Numbered from the stretch's first letter, positions 17,431 through 26,104 are shown. The stretch: 64,000 nucleotides of DNA from Flavobacterium zepuense (GCF_007097145.1 NZ_VJVZ01000013.1:124001-188000), one strand, 5' to 3'. Numbers and translations are program-made. The notes: a model not told the origin generated them from the sequence alone.

Positions 17431-17524
17431 TATCTTTGCACGCTCAAAACTGTTGGAATGAAATGAGTTGCGGTATTTTAAAGCCGCATTTGTTTAACTA
17501 AAACAGTAACAACTGGCCGGAAAC
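17431..17524 (+). promoter_or_regulatory. Promoter TATCTTTG with an 86-base leader before DUF177
   Basis: TTG (17411-17413), 17 bases, then TATCTTTG (17431-17438). The leader to ATG 17525 is long for this window. It contains TGCGG/CCGCA arms around an AU-rich loop, plus a distant pairing of ACTGTT with AACAGT. The leader may be structured; no known riboswitch or ribosomal-protein leader was recognised. Confidence 0.6.
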
Positions 17525-18073
17525 ATGAAAGTGAACAAGGAATTTTTAATTCCCTTTGTGGGATTAAAGCAGGGAAAACACCAGTTTGATATTGATAAAA
17601 AGTTCTTTGATGACTTTGAATTTGACGAGTATAACAACGTCAATGTAAAAGTAAATCTTGTATTAGAAAAAAAGAGCACTATGCTGGAGCTTAGCTTTAA
17701 GCATAAAGGCACCGTTAATGTACCGTGCGACCTTAGTAACGAAGATTTTGATCTTCCTATAAAAGGCAAGCTGGTACTGATTGTTAAGTTTGGCGACGAA
17801 TTTAATAATGATAACGACGAGCTGCTGGTGCTGCCACATGGCGAATACCAGGTAGATGTGGCGCAGTATATTTATGAAATGATAATACTGTCGGTTCCTA
17901 CTAAACGGGTGCATCCCGGAATTAAAGACGGCACTTTAGATGCCGCAATATTAAATAAGCTGGAAGAACTTGCTCCTAAAAAAGAGCAGGTAAAGCCCAA
18001 AAAAGAAGAAGAAACAAAAAGCACCGACCCCCGTTGGGACGGTTTAAAGAAACTATTAACGGATAATAATTAG
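17525..18073 (+). CDS. YceD/DUF177 family protein
   Basis: 182 residues. DUF177 (YceD) proteins are linked to 23S rRNA accumulation and are almost always encoded just before rpmF, as here (6 bases). Conserved features: the VNVPCDLSNEDFDLPI segment in place of the usual CxR/CDR block, a DELLVLPHGEYQVDVAQYIYE acidic segment, VPTKRVHP, and the C-terminal DPRWDGLKKLL. The C-terminal tail is Lys/Glu rich. The usual Cys pair of some members is not seen. Confidence 0.9.
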   Translation: MKVNKEFLIPFVGLKQGKHQFDIDKKFFDDFEFDEYNNVNVKVNLVLEKKSTMLELSFKHKGTVNVPCDLSNEDFDLPIKGKLVLIVKFGDEFNNDNDELLVLPHGEYQVDVAQYIYEMIILSVPTKRVHPGIKDGTLDAAILNKLEELAPKKEQVKPKKEEETKSTDPRWDGLKKLLTDNN

Positions 18074-18079
18074 AGTAAA

Positions 18080-18274
18080 ATGGCACATCCTAAGAGAAAG
18101 ACCTCGAAAACAAGAAGAGATAAGAGAAGGACACATTATAAAGCATCTGTTCCTCAAATCGCTACATGCCCGGTAACAGGCGAAGCACATTTATACCACA
18201 GAGCTTACTGGCATGAAGGCAAAATGTACTACAGAGGCCAGGTAGTTATCGATAAAGCAGAAGCTGTAGCTTAA
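18080..18274 (+). CDS. rpmF: 50S ribosomal protein L32
   Basis: 64 residues. The N-terminus AHPKRKTSKTRRDKRRTHY is the strongly conserved L32 signature. Only one cysteine (TCPVTGEAH) is present, so it is the zinc-free form rather than the four-Cys ribbon. Directly downstream of YceD, as in many bacteria. Confidence 0.97.
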   Translation: MAHPKRKTSKTRRDKRRTHYKASVPQIATCPVTGEAHLYHRAYWHEGKMYYRGQVVIDKAEAVA

Positions 18275-18293
18275 TTGCTGGAAAGTAAAGGGT

Positions 18294-18321
18294 AAAACTC
18301 TCACTTGGTGGGAGTTTTTTT
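18294..18321 (+). terminator. Rho-independent terminator after rpmF
   Basis: An 11-bp stem AAAACTCTCAC/GTGGGAGTTTT with a TTG loop runs into T7. It separates rpmF from fabH, which would need its own promoter or read-through. Confidence 0.88.
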
Positions 18322-18443
18322 GTTAAATACCCTTTTTTTTAAATTAGGAGGGCTTATTGCCTGCCATATTGTAAAATTTTTGTAATTTCCACCACTTTTT
18401 GGGCTTCCCCCGCCGCCCGGACTGAATGATATTATAATTCTAT

Positions 18444-19442
18444 ATGAGTAAACTAACTGCCGCCATTACCGCCGTAGGGGCCTATGTTCCTGAATTTGTT
18501 TTAACAAACAAACTGCTGGAAACAATGGTAGATACCAACGATGAATGGATTACCTCCCGTACAGGCATTAAGGAAAGGCGCATTCTTAAGGATAACGATA
18601 AAGGGACTTCTTTTTTAGCTATAAAAGCAGCCGAAGATTTACTAAAAAAATCGGGTACTAACCCAGAGGATATAGATATGGTGCTTGTGGCAACTGCCAC
18701 ACCCGATATGCCCGTTGCTGCAACCGCAGTATATGTGGCCAGCCATATAGGCGCCGTTAATGCTTTTGCTTACGATCTTCAGGCGGCCTGCTCCAGCTTT
18801 TTATACGGTATGAGTACCGCTGCTGCCTATGTGCAAAGCGGCCGTTATAAAAAGGTGCTGCTTATAGGCGCCGATAAAATGTCTTCTATAATAGATTATA
18901 CCGACAGGGCCACGTGCATTATTTTTGGCGATGGTGCCGGTGCGGTACTTTTTGAACCTAATGAGGAGGGCCTTGGCCTGCAGGACGAAGTATTAAGGAG
19001 CGATGGCATAGGCCGTGAATTCCTTAAAATAGAGGCCGGCGGATCTTTACTGCCACCAACCCATGAAACAGTTGCTGCAAAACAGCATTTTGTGCACCAG
19101 GACGGTAAAACCGTGTTTAAATATGCAGTATCTAACATGGCCGATGTGAGCGAGAAGATAATGCAAAGAAATAACCTGCAGCACAGCGATGTAAACTTTT
19201 TAGTAGCCCACCAGGCCAATAAAAGGATTATAGATGCAACAGCTTCGCGCATGGGCGTAGACGAATCTAAAGTGCTTATTAATATAGAAAAGTACGGGAA
19301 TACAACATCGGCCACACTGCCGCTGTTACTACACGATTTTGAACACTTATTTAAAAAAGGGGACAACCTTGTTTTCGCATCTTTTGGCGGAGGGTTTACC
19401 TGGGGTTCCATCTACCTTAAATGGGCCTACGACACAAAATAA
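18444..19442 (+). CDS. fabH: Beta-ketoacyl-ACP synthase III
   Basis: 332 residues. Condenses acetyl-CoA (or branched starters) with malonyl-ACP to begin fatty-acid synthesis. The catalytic triad is intact: C116 in QAACSSF, H256 in AHQANKRI and N286 in KYGNTTSA. No plsX is found next to it, unlike E. coli. 25 bases before accB and likely cotranscribed with accB/accC. No perfect TAnnTTTG is seen in the 122 bases after the rpmF terminator. Confidence 0.96.
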   Translation: MSKLTAAITAVGAYVPEFVLTNKLLETMVDTNDEWITSRTGIKERRILKDNDKGTSFLAIKAAEDLLKKSGTNPEDIDMVLVATATPDMPVAATAVYVASHIGAVNAFAYDLQAACSSFLYGMSTAAAYVQSGRYKKVLLIGADKMSSIIDYTDRATCIIFGDGAGAVLFEPNEEGLGLQDEVLRSDGIGREFLKIEAGGSLLPPTHETVAAKQHFVHQDGKTVFKYAVSNMADVSEKIMQRNNLQHSDVNFLVAHQANKRIIDATASRMGVDESKVLINIEKYGNTTSATLPLLLHDFEHLFKKGDNLVFASFGGGFTWGSIYLKWAYDTK

Positions 19443-19467
19443 AACAAACTAAACAAAACGGAAAAGT

Positions 19468-19953
19468 ATGGATATCAGAGAAATTCAAAACCTAATAAAG
19501 TTTGTGGCTAAGTCCGGAGCTACAGAAGTTAAATTAGAGATGGATGATATTAAGATCACCATAAAAACAACTAACGAGGCCGGCGCCCCCGAGACTACAA
19601 CCTACGTTCAGCAGGTACCGGTTCAGCAGCAGGCTCCTGTAGCCCAGCCGCAACAACAAATTGCTCCCGCAGCTACTACACCGGTAGCCCCGGCGGCAGA
19701 AGACACCTCTAAATTCCTTGTAATTAAGTCGCCAATTATTGGTACGCTTTACAGGAAACCATCGCCGGATAAACCTACGTTCGTAGAAGTAGGCAGTAAC
19801 ATTTCTAAAGGAGATGTTGTATGTGTTATAGAGGCTATGAAGCTGTTTAACGAAATAGAGAGCGAAGTATCGGGCAAGATCGTAAAAGTACTGGTAGATG
19901 ATTCATCTCCTGTAGAGTACGACCAGCCGTTATTCCTTGTAGACCCATCATAA
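19468..19953 (+). CDS. accB: Acetyl-CoA carboxylase biotin carboxyl carrier protein
   Basis: 161 residues. Carries the biotin that shuttles CO2 from AccC to the carboxyltransferase. The biotinyl lysine is K125 in EAMKLFNEIE; before it is the Pro/Ala/Gln-rich hinge (about 40-80) typical of BCCP. The C-terminal biotinyl domain spans about 83-160. Followed by AT-rich DNA and accC after 87 bases. Confidence 0.96.
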   Translation: MDIREIQNLIKFVAKSGATEVKLEMDDIKITIKTTNEAGAPETTTYVQQVPVQQQAPVAQPQQQIAPAATTPVAPAAEDTSKFLVIKSPIIGTLYRKPSPDKPTFVEVGSNISKGDVVCVIEAMKLFNEIESEVSGKIVKVLVDDSSPVEYDQPLFLVDPS

Positions 19954-20040
19954 AGAATTTTAAATTATACATTTTAAATGGTGAATTTCACCGTTTGAAA
20001 TAATTTAAGATCTAAAATTCAACATTTAAAATTCTAAGTG

Positions 20041-21393
20041 ATGTTCAAAAAAATACTAATTGCAAACAGGGGAGAAATTGCACTTCGTGTAATAAGGACC
20101 TGTAGGGAAATGGGCATAAAAACCGTTGCGGTATACAGTACTGCCGATGCCGAGAGCCTGCACGTTAAGTTTGCTGACGAGGCCGTATGTATAGGCCCGC
20201 CGCCAAGCAACCTTTCTTATCTGAAAATATCAAATATAATTGCCGCTGCCGAGATAACCAATGCCGATGCTATTCATCCGGGTTACGGTTTCCTTAGCGA
20301 AAACGCACGTTTTAGCAGGATATGCCAGGAGCACGGTATTAAATTTATAGGCGCATCGCCGGAGATGATAGACAAAATGGGCGATAAAGCTACGGCCAAA
20401 GCAACCATGAAGGCTGCCGGTGTACCTTGTGTACCGGGATCTGACGGTTTATTAGAATCGTACGAGCAAACTGTAAAACTGGCTAAAGAATTTGGCTACC
20501 CTGTAATGCTTAAGGCTACGGCCGGCGGCGGGGGTAAAGGTATGCGTGCCGTGTGGAAAGAAGAAGAACTTCTTAAAGCATGGGAAAGCGCCAGGCAGGA
20601 AGCTGCCGCCTCTTTTGGTAACGACGGTATGTACATGGAAAAACTTATCGAGGAGCCACGCCATATCGAAATTCAGGTAGTGGGCGACTCTTTTGGTAAA
20701 GCCTGCCACCTTTCTGAAAGGGATTGTTCGGTACAACGCCGCCACCAAAAACTTACTGAAGAAACTCCGTCTCCGTTCATGACCGACGAACTTCGCGATA
20801 AAATGGGCGCTGCCGCTGTTAAAGCCGCAGAATACATTGCTTACGAAGGCGCCGGTACCGTAGAATTTCTTGTAGACAAACACAGGAATTTCTACTTTAT
20901 GGAAATGAATACACGTATACAGGTAGAACATCCTATTACCGAGCAGGTTATAGATTACGACCTTATACGCGAGCAAATACTTGTTGCAGCAGGCGTGCCT
21001 ATTAGCGGCAAAAACTACCTGCCGCAAATGCACTCTATAGAATGCCGTATTAATGCTGAAGACCCGTATAATGATTTTCGTCCGTCGCCGGGCAAGATCA
21101 CTACCCTGCACATGCCGGGTGGCCATGGTGTAAGGCTTGATACTCATGTTTACAGTGGTTACACCATACCGCCTAATTACGACTCTATGATCGCTAAACT
21201 TATTACCACAGCCCAAACGAGGGAAGAGGCCATAAGCAAAATGAAGCGTGCCTTAGATGAGTTTATTATAGAGGGTATTAAAACCACCATTCCTTTCCAC
21301 AGGCAGTTGATGGATGAGCCCGATTATGTTGCCGGTAACTACACCACCAAGTTTATGGAAGGTTTTAAAATGAACGAACGCGTAGAAGAATAG
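20041..21393 (+). CDS. accC: Acetyl-CoA carboxylase, biotin carboxylase subunit
   Basis: 450 residues. ATP-dependent carboxylation of biotin on AccB. Begins MFKKILIANRGEIALRV, the family N-terminus, so ATG 20041 is used rather than the GTG three bases earlier. ATP-grasp features: GYGFLSENA, the glycine-rich AGGGGKGMR loop, catalytic EMNTRIQVEH and the C-terminal carboxylase domain. Ends in a strong terminator. Confidence 0.97.
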   Translation: MFKKILIANRGEIALRVIRTCREMGIKTVAVYSTADAESLHVKFADEAVCIGPPPSNLSYLKISNIIAAAEITNADAIHPGYGFLSENARFSRICQEHGIKFIGASPEMIDKMGDKATAKATMKAAGVPCVPGSDGLLESYEQTVKLAKEFGYPVMLKATAGGGGKGMRAVWKEEELLKAWESARQEAAASFGNDGMYMEKLIEEPRHIEIQVVGDSFGKACHLSERDCSVQRRHQKLTEETPSPFMTDELRDKMGAAAVKAAEYIAYEGAGTVEFLVDKHRNFYFMEMNTRIQVEHPITEQVIDYDLIREQILVAAGVPISGKNYLPQMHSIECRINAEDPYNDFRPSPGKITTLHMPGGHGVRLDTHVYSGYTIPPNYDSMIAKLITTAQTREEAISKMKRALDEFIIEGIKTTIPFHRQLMDEPDYVAGNYTTKFMEGFKMNERVEE

Positions 21394-21421
21394 TTTTCCT
21401 CTGCACTTTTCAATATACATT

Positions 21422-21450
21422 AAGCCCCACGCATTGCGTGGGGCTTTTTA
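21422..21450 (+). terminator. Rho-independent terminator of accBC
   Basis: A perfect 11-bp GC-rich stem AAGCCCCACGC/GCGTGGGGCTT with loop ATT is followed by T5. Confidence 0.93.
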
Positions 21451-21560
21451 TTTGGGGTTAAATTGGTATATTGTTGGCGATTTATCGCACATTTAAATTT
21501 TTTGAAGTTTCAAACTAGTATGAATAAAATTTAAGATAATTATATATTTGGATGTACTAA

Positions 21561-22184
21561 TTAATCCATTTTAGTTTTTTCTAACAATCTCTTCTCTAAT
21601 TCGGATAGCAAGTATCTTAGATATTTATAATACTCAAAGGCATTTTGTTTTGCGAAATCATGCATCATCATCTGAGAAAGTGAAACAAAATGTCTTCTAT
21701 CGATTTCAACCTCCTTGATTTCTCGACTATGGAAGCTGCCCTGATAACCTTTGGTGACATATGGAATATCTCCTATCACTTTTTCAAATTCAGAATGTGA
21801 AAAACCATTTCTCATTACATCATTTACAATTTGTTTGAGATGGTCATATTCTTGTTTGCTAATGATATTGAGGTTTCTGCAGGCTTCAATATTTTTCCCC
21901 AAAGGTTTGCCCTGATACTGATTATATGCTGCTATTGAGGTTGCTTTGTCAGCATGCAAACTTTTATTGTAAATAAGAGTCAACTTTATCATTCTTTCCA
22001 AAATATGATTACTAACAGTAATACTTGCAATGAAATTATCAAACATTAGGCAAGTAAAGTTTTCATTCATCAAGCCTGTCAAATTGCAGAATATAGGAGA
22101 CTCAAATTCACGATAAGGAAAAAGTTTCTCATGATTTCTTTCAATAATTCTATTATAAAACGTTTTATAGTATTCTTGATCCAT
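21561..22184 (-). CDS. Putative HEPN-like protein, possible RNase/toxin or RNA-binding protein
   Basis: 207 residues, all-helical by composition. The segment VNDVMRNGFSHSEF contains R125-x4-H130, the R-x4-6-H pattern that marks the active site of HEPN-domain ribonucleases, placed at the start of a helix as expected. Everything else is unfamiliar, so HEPN membership is a motif-level inference. The gene is more AT-rich than the housekeeping genes around it and follows its membrane-anchored neighbour by 6 bases, so they probably form one operon. Many HEPN proteins pair with a second protein as toxin/antitoxin or defence modules. Confidence 0.5.
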   Translation of the reverse strand: MDQEYYKTFYNRIIERNHEKLFPYREFESPIFCNLTGLMNENFTCLMFDNFIASITVSNHILERMIKLTLIYNKSLHADKATSIAAYNQYQGKPLGKNIEACRNLNIISKQEYDHLKQIVNDVMRNGFSHSEFEKVIGDIPYVTKGYQGSFHSREIKEVEIDRRHFVSLSQMMMHDFAKQNAFEYYKYLRYLLSELEKRLLEKTKMD

Positions 22185-22190
22185 AGGTGT

Positions 22191-22706
22191 TTACAGGTTT
22201 AGGTCTTTATATAATAACTCTATTACTTTGTCCACTTCACTGACGCTTTCCTCGTAAGCAGCTACTGTATTAATTTCCGTTGAATCTGTTCCGCCAGCCT
22301 GCCAAAGTTCAATATTGCAGAGAATGGACATATTACCAATTAAATCTTCGATGGCTTTTTTACTACTTTTATTTAAGTAAATACCATTTAATTCAAAAGC
22401 TTCTAAAATTATACCTCTATGCCCCAATGAATTATTTGTTTGTTCAGATTGAGGATAAAATTCATTTCCTTCGTTTTCCGCGATAATAGAATTTAGATAA
22501 GTTCGGTACATAATTAATGCTTTATGTATTTCTTTGAAAGCTGGAATCTTACTTTGATAAAGTAATTCCATTTTCTTCGATTTATTCGAAAGTTTGTTGG
22601 TAATGAAACCGATGATAATTCCACTCAAAAATGGTGATAGTATTGCCAATATCTTGAATGTAGAATCATTATTCTGTGTTGCTTCTGCTGCTTGTTCGAA
22701 TAGCAT
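22191..22706 (-). CDS. Membrane-anchored hypothetical protein paired with the HEPN-like gene
   Basis: 171 residues. One hydrophobic helix at about 18-37 near the N-terminus, then a positively charged stretch and a long helical cytosolic domain. No known domain. Low GC like its partner. A weak promoter-like TACCTTTA (22751-22744 on this strand) precedes it. Possible roles: membrane tether, sensor or inhibitor for the downstream protein; not decided by sequence. Confidence 0.55.
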   Translation of the reverse strand: MLFEQAAEATQNNDSTFKILAILSPFLSGIIIGFITNKLSNKSKKMELLYQSKIPAFKEIHKALIMYRTYLNSIIAENEGNEFYPQSEQTNNSLGHRGIILEAFELNGIYLNKSSKKAIEDLIGNMSILCNIELWQAGGTDSTEINTVAAYEESVSEVDKVIELLYKDLNL

Positions 22707-22847
22707 TTATGATTAGATTTATAACAAAAAAAATGAATGGATATAAAGGTAACAAAAAAGACCCCACGATATCACCGATTTGCAATCCGTGCTTTTAAAT
22801 CAAACTCACCAACAAAAAAATATCCCCTCCAATCCGCAATAATTTTT

Positions 22848-22877
22848 TTGTATAGATAATCAAAATAAGTATATTCG
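22848..22877 (+). promoter_or_regulatory. Promoter TTG-N19-TATATTCG
   Basis: TTG at 22848-22850, a 19-base spacer, and TATATTCG (22870-22877, one change from TAnnTTTG). The leader to ATG 22947 is about 65 bases. Confidence 0.6.
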
Positions 22878-22946
22878 GACAATCAAAATTTGGGTCGGCT
22901 ATTGCTGCCCTGAATCCGGATTATCAACCTATAAATAAAACAAATA

Positions 22947-23312
22947 ATGATCAAGATCTTAAAAAAGTTAGCAAGTGCGATGGCGCTGCTTGTTATGTTT
23001 ACAACGGCTGCTATGGCGCAGGACAAAGTTGCCGAGGGTACTAAAAAAGTAACCGACGGTATGAAAACGCAGCTTGCCCTAAATGATGGTCAGTATGCTA
23101 AAGTGTTGGAAATTAACAAAACCTACCTGGTAAAAGTTAAGGACAGCAAAGCAAAAAGCGTTAATAAAGTTGAGCAGGCTAAAAAGCTAAAAACTATTGA
23201 CGACGACCGCGAAGCGAAACTTAAAAGTGTTCTTACCGAAGATCAATACAAAATTTATGGTGCCGGCAGGGCCGACAACAAAAAGAAATTAAAAGATTGC
23301 CTTGAAAAATAA
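22947..23312 (+). CDS. Small secreted protein, Spy/LTXXQ-like
   Basis: 121 residues with a clear signal peptide (MIKILKKLASAMALLVMFTTAAMA, cleaved before QDK). The mature part is helical and Lys-rich, with a VLTEDQYKIY motif close to the LTxxQ motif of periplasmic Spy/CpxP-type chaperones. Role probably envelope stress or chaperoning by analogy only. Single gene with its own promoter and terminator. Confidence 0.75.
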   Translation: MIKILKKLASAMALLVMFTTAAMAQDKVAEGTKKVTDGMKTQLALNDGQYAKVLEINKTYLVKVKDSKAKSVNKVEQAKKLKTIDDDREAKLKSVLTEDQYKIYGAGRADNKKKLKDCLEK

Positions 23313-23321
23313 GGATATATA

Positions 23322-23353
23322 AAAACCCGAAGCAAACGCTTCGGGTTTTGTTT
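23322..23353 (+). terminator. Rho-independent terminator
   Basis: A perfect 12-bp stem AAAACCCGAAGC/GCTTCGGGTTTT with loop AAAC just after the Spy-like gene. Confidence 0.92.
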
Positions 23354-23381
23354 TAGAATCGATTATAGATTACCTATAGTC

Positions 23382-23432
23382 CGACACGAATTAGCACAAA
23401 TTAATTTATGATAATTAGTGAAATTTGTGTCC
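23382..23432. repeat. Inverted repeat, family C (diverged copy)
   Basis: GACACGAATTAGCACAAATT and AATTAGTGAAATTTGTGTCC are imperfect reverse complements and resemble the arms at 3935-4004. It lies between convergent genes. Confidence 0.65.
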
Positions 23433-23446
23433 AATACATCACTGTA

Positions 23447-25045
23447 TTAAAACCGCTCTGCGCTCGCTTTCTTCCAAAAGTAAAACATATCGGTAGGTAC
23501 CGAGTGGCCTTCAAGCATACAGCCCGGTACAGGCTCAGGGTAGGTTTGCTCGTAGGTTTTAATCGTGGTACGGTCGGTACGCATACTCACCACACTGCGG
23601 TCTACATCATCGGGATGGGCAATACCCGCCGATGCCATTAAATCCATAGCGCTCTTAACCGTTTCATGCTGAAAGCGGAACACGCGCACGCTTTTTTCCT
23701 CGGGTACAAGTCCTTTAACAAGGTGCGGATCCTGGGTGGCAACACCGGTAGGGCAGGTGTTGTTATGGCATTCCAGCGCCTGTATGCAGCCCAGGGCGAA
23801 CATCATTCCACGTGCCGAGTTACAAAGGTCGGCACCAATAGAAAGCGCCTTAATAATATCAAAACCGGTAATGATTTTACCGCTGCAAATAATCTTAATC
23901 TGGTCTTTAATACCGTAACCCACAAGGCAGTCATACACAAAGGCAAGGGCATCACGCAATGGCATACCCACGTGGTCGCTGTATTCCTGAGGGGCAGCAC
24001 CCGTACCACCTTCGCCACCATCAACGGTAATAAAGTCAAAGTACGTTTTAGTCTGCACCATAGCCTTGCAAATGGCAATAAACTCGTGCTTGTTACCAAT
24101 ACAAATTTTCATGCCAATAGGCTTGCCGCCACTGCCTTTGCGAAGCAGTTTTACAAAGTCCATCAGCTCCAGCGGCGTTGTAAACGCCGAGTGGTAGGGC
24201 GGACTAATAATATCGTGCCCTTTGCGCACCAGGCGGATGTTGGCAATTTCATCGGTAACTTTCTCTTTAGGTAATATCCCTCCGTGACCGGGTTTGGCAC
24301 CCTGCGAGAATTTAATCTCTATCATTTTTACGTTATCCAGCACGGCGCGCTTGGTGTATTGCTCATAGCTAAAATTACCATCATCGTCACGGCAGCTAAA
24401 GTAGCCGGTACCAATGTTCCACACCACATCGCCACCCTCGTGCAGGTGGTAAGGAGAAAGGCCACCTTCGCCCGTGTTGTGGTAAAAGTTACCCTGCTTG
24501 GCACCCGAGTTTAACGCCAGTATGGCATTTTTACTAAGTGAGCCGTAACTCATGGCACTAATGTTAAAAAGGCTCGCCTCATACGGCTTTTCGCATTGCG
24601 ATGAACCTATCTTAACCCGAGGCTCCAGGTTTACCTTATTAAAAGGTATGGCACGTATGCTGTGGTTTATCCATTCGTAACCTTCGTTATACACATCAAG
24701 CTGAGTACCAAAAGGCATGGTATCGGGGTCTTTTTTACTACGCTGGTACACCAGGCTGCGTTGCAGGCGGTTAAACGGCTTGCCATCAAGGTCGGTTTCA
24801 AAAAAGTACTGGCGCATTTCGGGGCCGATAGATTCCAGTAAATACCTTAGCCTGCCCAGTAGCGGAAAGTTGCGCCTAATGGTTTTTTTAGACTGATACA
24901 TATCATACAGGCCCATTAAAATTAGCGGTAAAAATATGAACAGCAGCAATGCCGACTTTACATTAATATACGTTAGCAGTGCAATTATGGCCAGGGCAGT
25001 AACGCTGGCAATTAAAAATATTTTTCTCATACGGTTTGGTACCAT
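23447..25045 (-). CDS. FMN-binding glutamate-synthase-like protein with two N-terminal membrane helices
   Basis: 532 residues. Two hydrophobic helices near residues 8-45 precede a domain homologous to the FMN-binding/synthase part of glutamate synthase large subunit (GMKICIGNKHEF, TVDGGEGGTGAAPQEYSDHVG, ADLCNSARGMMFALGCIQALEC). The Fe-S motif CIQALECHNNTC gives C-x5-C-x4-C spacing. No amidotransferase domain, so ammonia or another donor would be needed; these stand-alone members have no settled function. The start is uncertain: ATG 25045 or ATG 25030. Confidence 0.85.
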   Translation of the reverse strand: MVPNRMRKIFLIASVTALAIIALLTYINVKSALLLFIFLPLILMGLYDMYQSKKTIRRNFPLLGRLRYLLESIGPEMRQYFFETDLDGKPFNRLQRSLVYQRSKKDPDTMPFGTQLDVYNEGYEWINHSIRAIPFNKVNLEPRVKIGSSQCEKPYEASLFNISAMSYGSLSKNAILALNSGAKQGNFYHNTGEGGLSPYHLHEGGDVVWNIGTGYFSCRDDDGNFSYEQYTKRAVLDNVKMIEIKFSQGAKPGHGGILPKEKVTDEIANIRLVRKGHDIISPPYHSAFTTPLELMDFVKLLRKGSGGKPIGMKICIGNKHEFIAICKAMVQTKTYFDFITVDGGEGGTGAAPQEYSDHVGMPLRDALAFVYDCLVGYGIKDQIKIICSGKIITGFDIIKALSIGADLCNSARGMMFALGCIQALECHNNTCPTGVATQDPHLVKGLVPEEKSVRVFRFQHETVKSAMDLMASAGIAHPDDVDRSVVSMRTDRTTIKTYEQTYPEPVPGCMLEGHSVPTDMFYFWKKASAERF

Positions 25046-25188
25046 GCGCCTATCGGCAAAAGCAAAAGCGCAGGTTTTTTATGTTTAATCCTTACAAAAT
25101 TAATCAGAACCGTTTATTTAACCTCTCTATAACCTTGCCTAAAACATTATGAAAACGTTATTTTGAATAATTCTGCATAAGTAATTTT

Positions 25189-25288
25189 GGGCGTGTCCCT
25201 GCGGGCCGGGCTTTACGCTGCCAGTCCTCGCAGGCGGCTTCGTGCCTCAGCCACCCGCTGTGGGCTGTTCGCTGCAATCCCTCACGCG
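25189..25288. repeat. GC-rich dispersed repeat, family B (GGGCGTGTCCC...CCTCACGCG)
   Basis: About 100 bases far richer in GC than the flanks, beginning GGGCGTGTCCCTGCGGGCCG and ending CAATCCCTCACGCG. The layout (GGGCGTG(T/C)CCC ... CGGGCT ... GGCTGT ... CCCTCACGC) recalls a family common in Bacteroidetes intergenic DNA, from memory only. With 25337-25419 it fills the 430-base gap 25046-25475; no gene is seen there. Confidence 0.6.
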
Positions 25289-25336
25289 TTGATGGGGGTG
25301 TGGCCAAATTACCTGGCTTCTCATCTTACAGGGAAA

Positions 25337-25419
25337 GTCTTTGCGAGGAGGAACGACGAAGCAATCTTTACTAACAAGTGAGACTGCTGCGGTCGTACCT
25401 CCCTCGCAGTGACGTGCCC
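25337..25419. repeat. Family A inverted repeat
   Basis: Left arm GTCTTTGCGAGGAGGAACGA...GAAGCAATCTT (25337-25367) and right arm GTGAGACTGCTGCGGTCG...CCCTCGCAGTGACG (25379-25414) are imperfect reverse complements with an 11-base loop. Confidence 0.75.
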
Positions 25420-25438
25420 TTAGAGGCGAACGTAACAT

Positions 25439-25469
25439 CAAAAAAAATCCCGAAGCGCTAACTTCGGGA
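25439..25469 (-). terminator. Rho-independent terminator
   Basis: On the minus strand a 9-bp stem ATCCCGAAG/CTTCGGGAT with a six-base loop is followed by T7, just past the stop of the beta-barrel gene. Confidence 0.9.
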
Positions 25470-25475
25470 TGTGTA

Positions 25476-26084
25476 TTAAAAAGTGTAGCCTATACGTGCA
25501 TGAACGTCTATTGCTACATCTGATTTTTCAGAATAATAGTAACTGTCGTCAAGGTAGCGCAGGTAGCCGATACCAAAGCCCAGCTCGTAATTAAAATTAC
25601 TTTTTGCAATAGAACGGCGAATGCCCCATTTAGGTATAATGCTTATTTGGTTAGGTACATACAAATAGTCAGGGCCGCCTATTTTAAACAGGTCGGGGTA
25701 ATATTTTATGGCAACCGTTACAAAGCTGGCGCTATTGTTTGCACTGTATTTGCCTTTACGGGCACGTTTTTCTATGTTATAATACCAGCGTGGCTCTACA
25801 CTAACGCTTGGCGCTAAAAACGAGCCTGTCTTTTTGTTAGCAAAACTATAGCCCTCATACGCTTCATAAAACCAAAGGTCAAGGCCCACTTCGGCACGAA
25901 GTGCCCAGCGGTTACTAAGGCGGCCTTCATAGCTGCCCCAAAGGCCTACGGCACCGGTTTGTACGTTAATGATTGATTTTTCTACCATGCCGGATGCAGT
26001 TTCGGTAGTGGTTGTTTCAGCGGTTTGAGCAGAAGCGTTAAACGCAAAGCCCGTAAATAGTAAGGCGAGTAAAGTATTTTTCAT
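25476..26084 (-). CDS. Outer-membrane beta-barrel-like protein (paralogue 1)
   Basis: 202 residues with a signal peptide ending ASAQ. The mature chain has alternating hydrophobic/polar strands and ends in an aromatic, HARIGYTF, as expected for outer-membrane insertion. It shares VEPRWYYNIEKRAR, the PKWGIRR/GIGYL blocks and the C-terminus with the next gene (26146-26727), so the two are tandem paralogues. Function unknown. Starts 20 bases after a TAATTTTG element. Confidence 0.8.
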   Translation of the reverse strand: MKNTLLALLFTGFAFNASAQTAETTTTETASGMVEKSIINVQTGAVGLWGSYEGRLSNRWALRAEVGLDLWFYEAYEGYSFANKKTGSFLAPSVSVEPRWYYNIEKRARKGKYSANNSASFVTVAIKYYPDLFKIGGPDYLYVPNQISIIPKWGIRRSIAKSNFNYELGFGIGYLRYLDDSYYYSEKSDVAIDVHARIGYTF

Positions 26085-26104
26085 TAGGGGAGATTAATTG
26101 GCGG

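Noticed and set aside
20452..21216. 254-codon antisense frame inside accC
   Set aside because: Shadow of a strongly conserved gene; no motif or promoter.
23666..24274. 202-codon plus-strand frame
   Set aside because: Antisense of the glutamate-synthase-like gene with biased composition.
25187..25441. Two 64-codon frames in the repeat-filled gap
   Set aside because: Both are translations of family B and A repeats on either strand.
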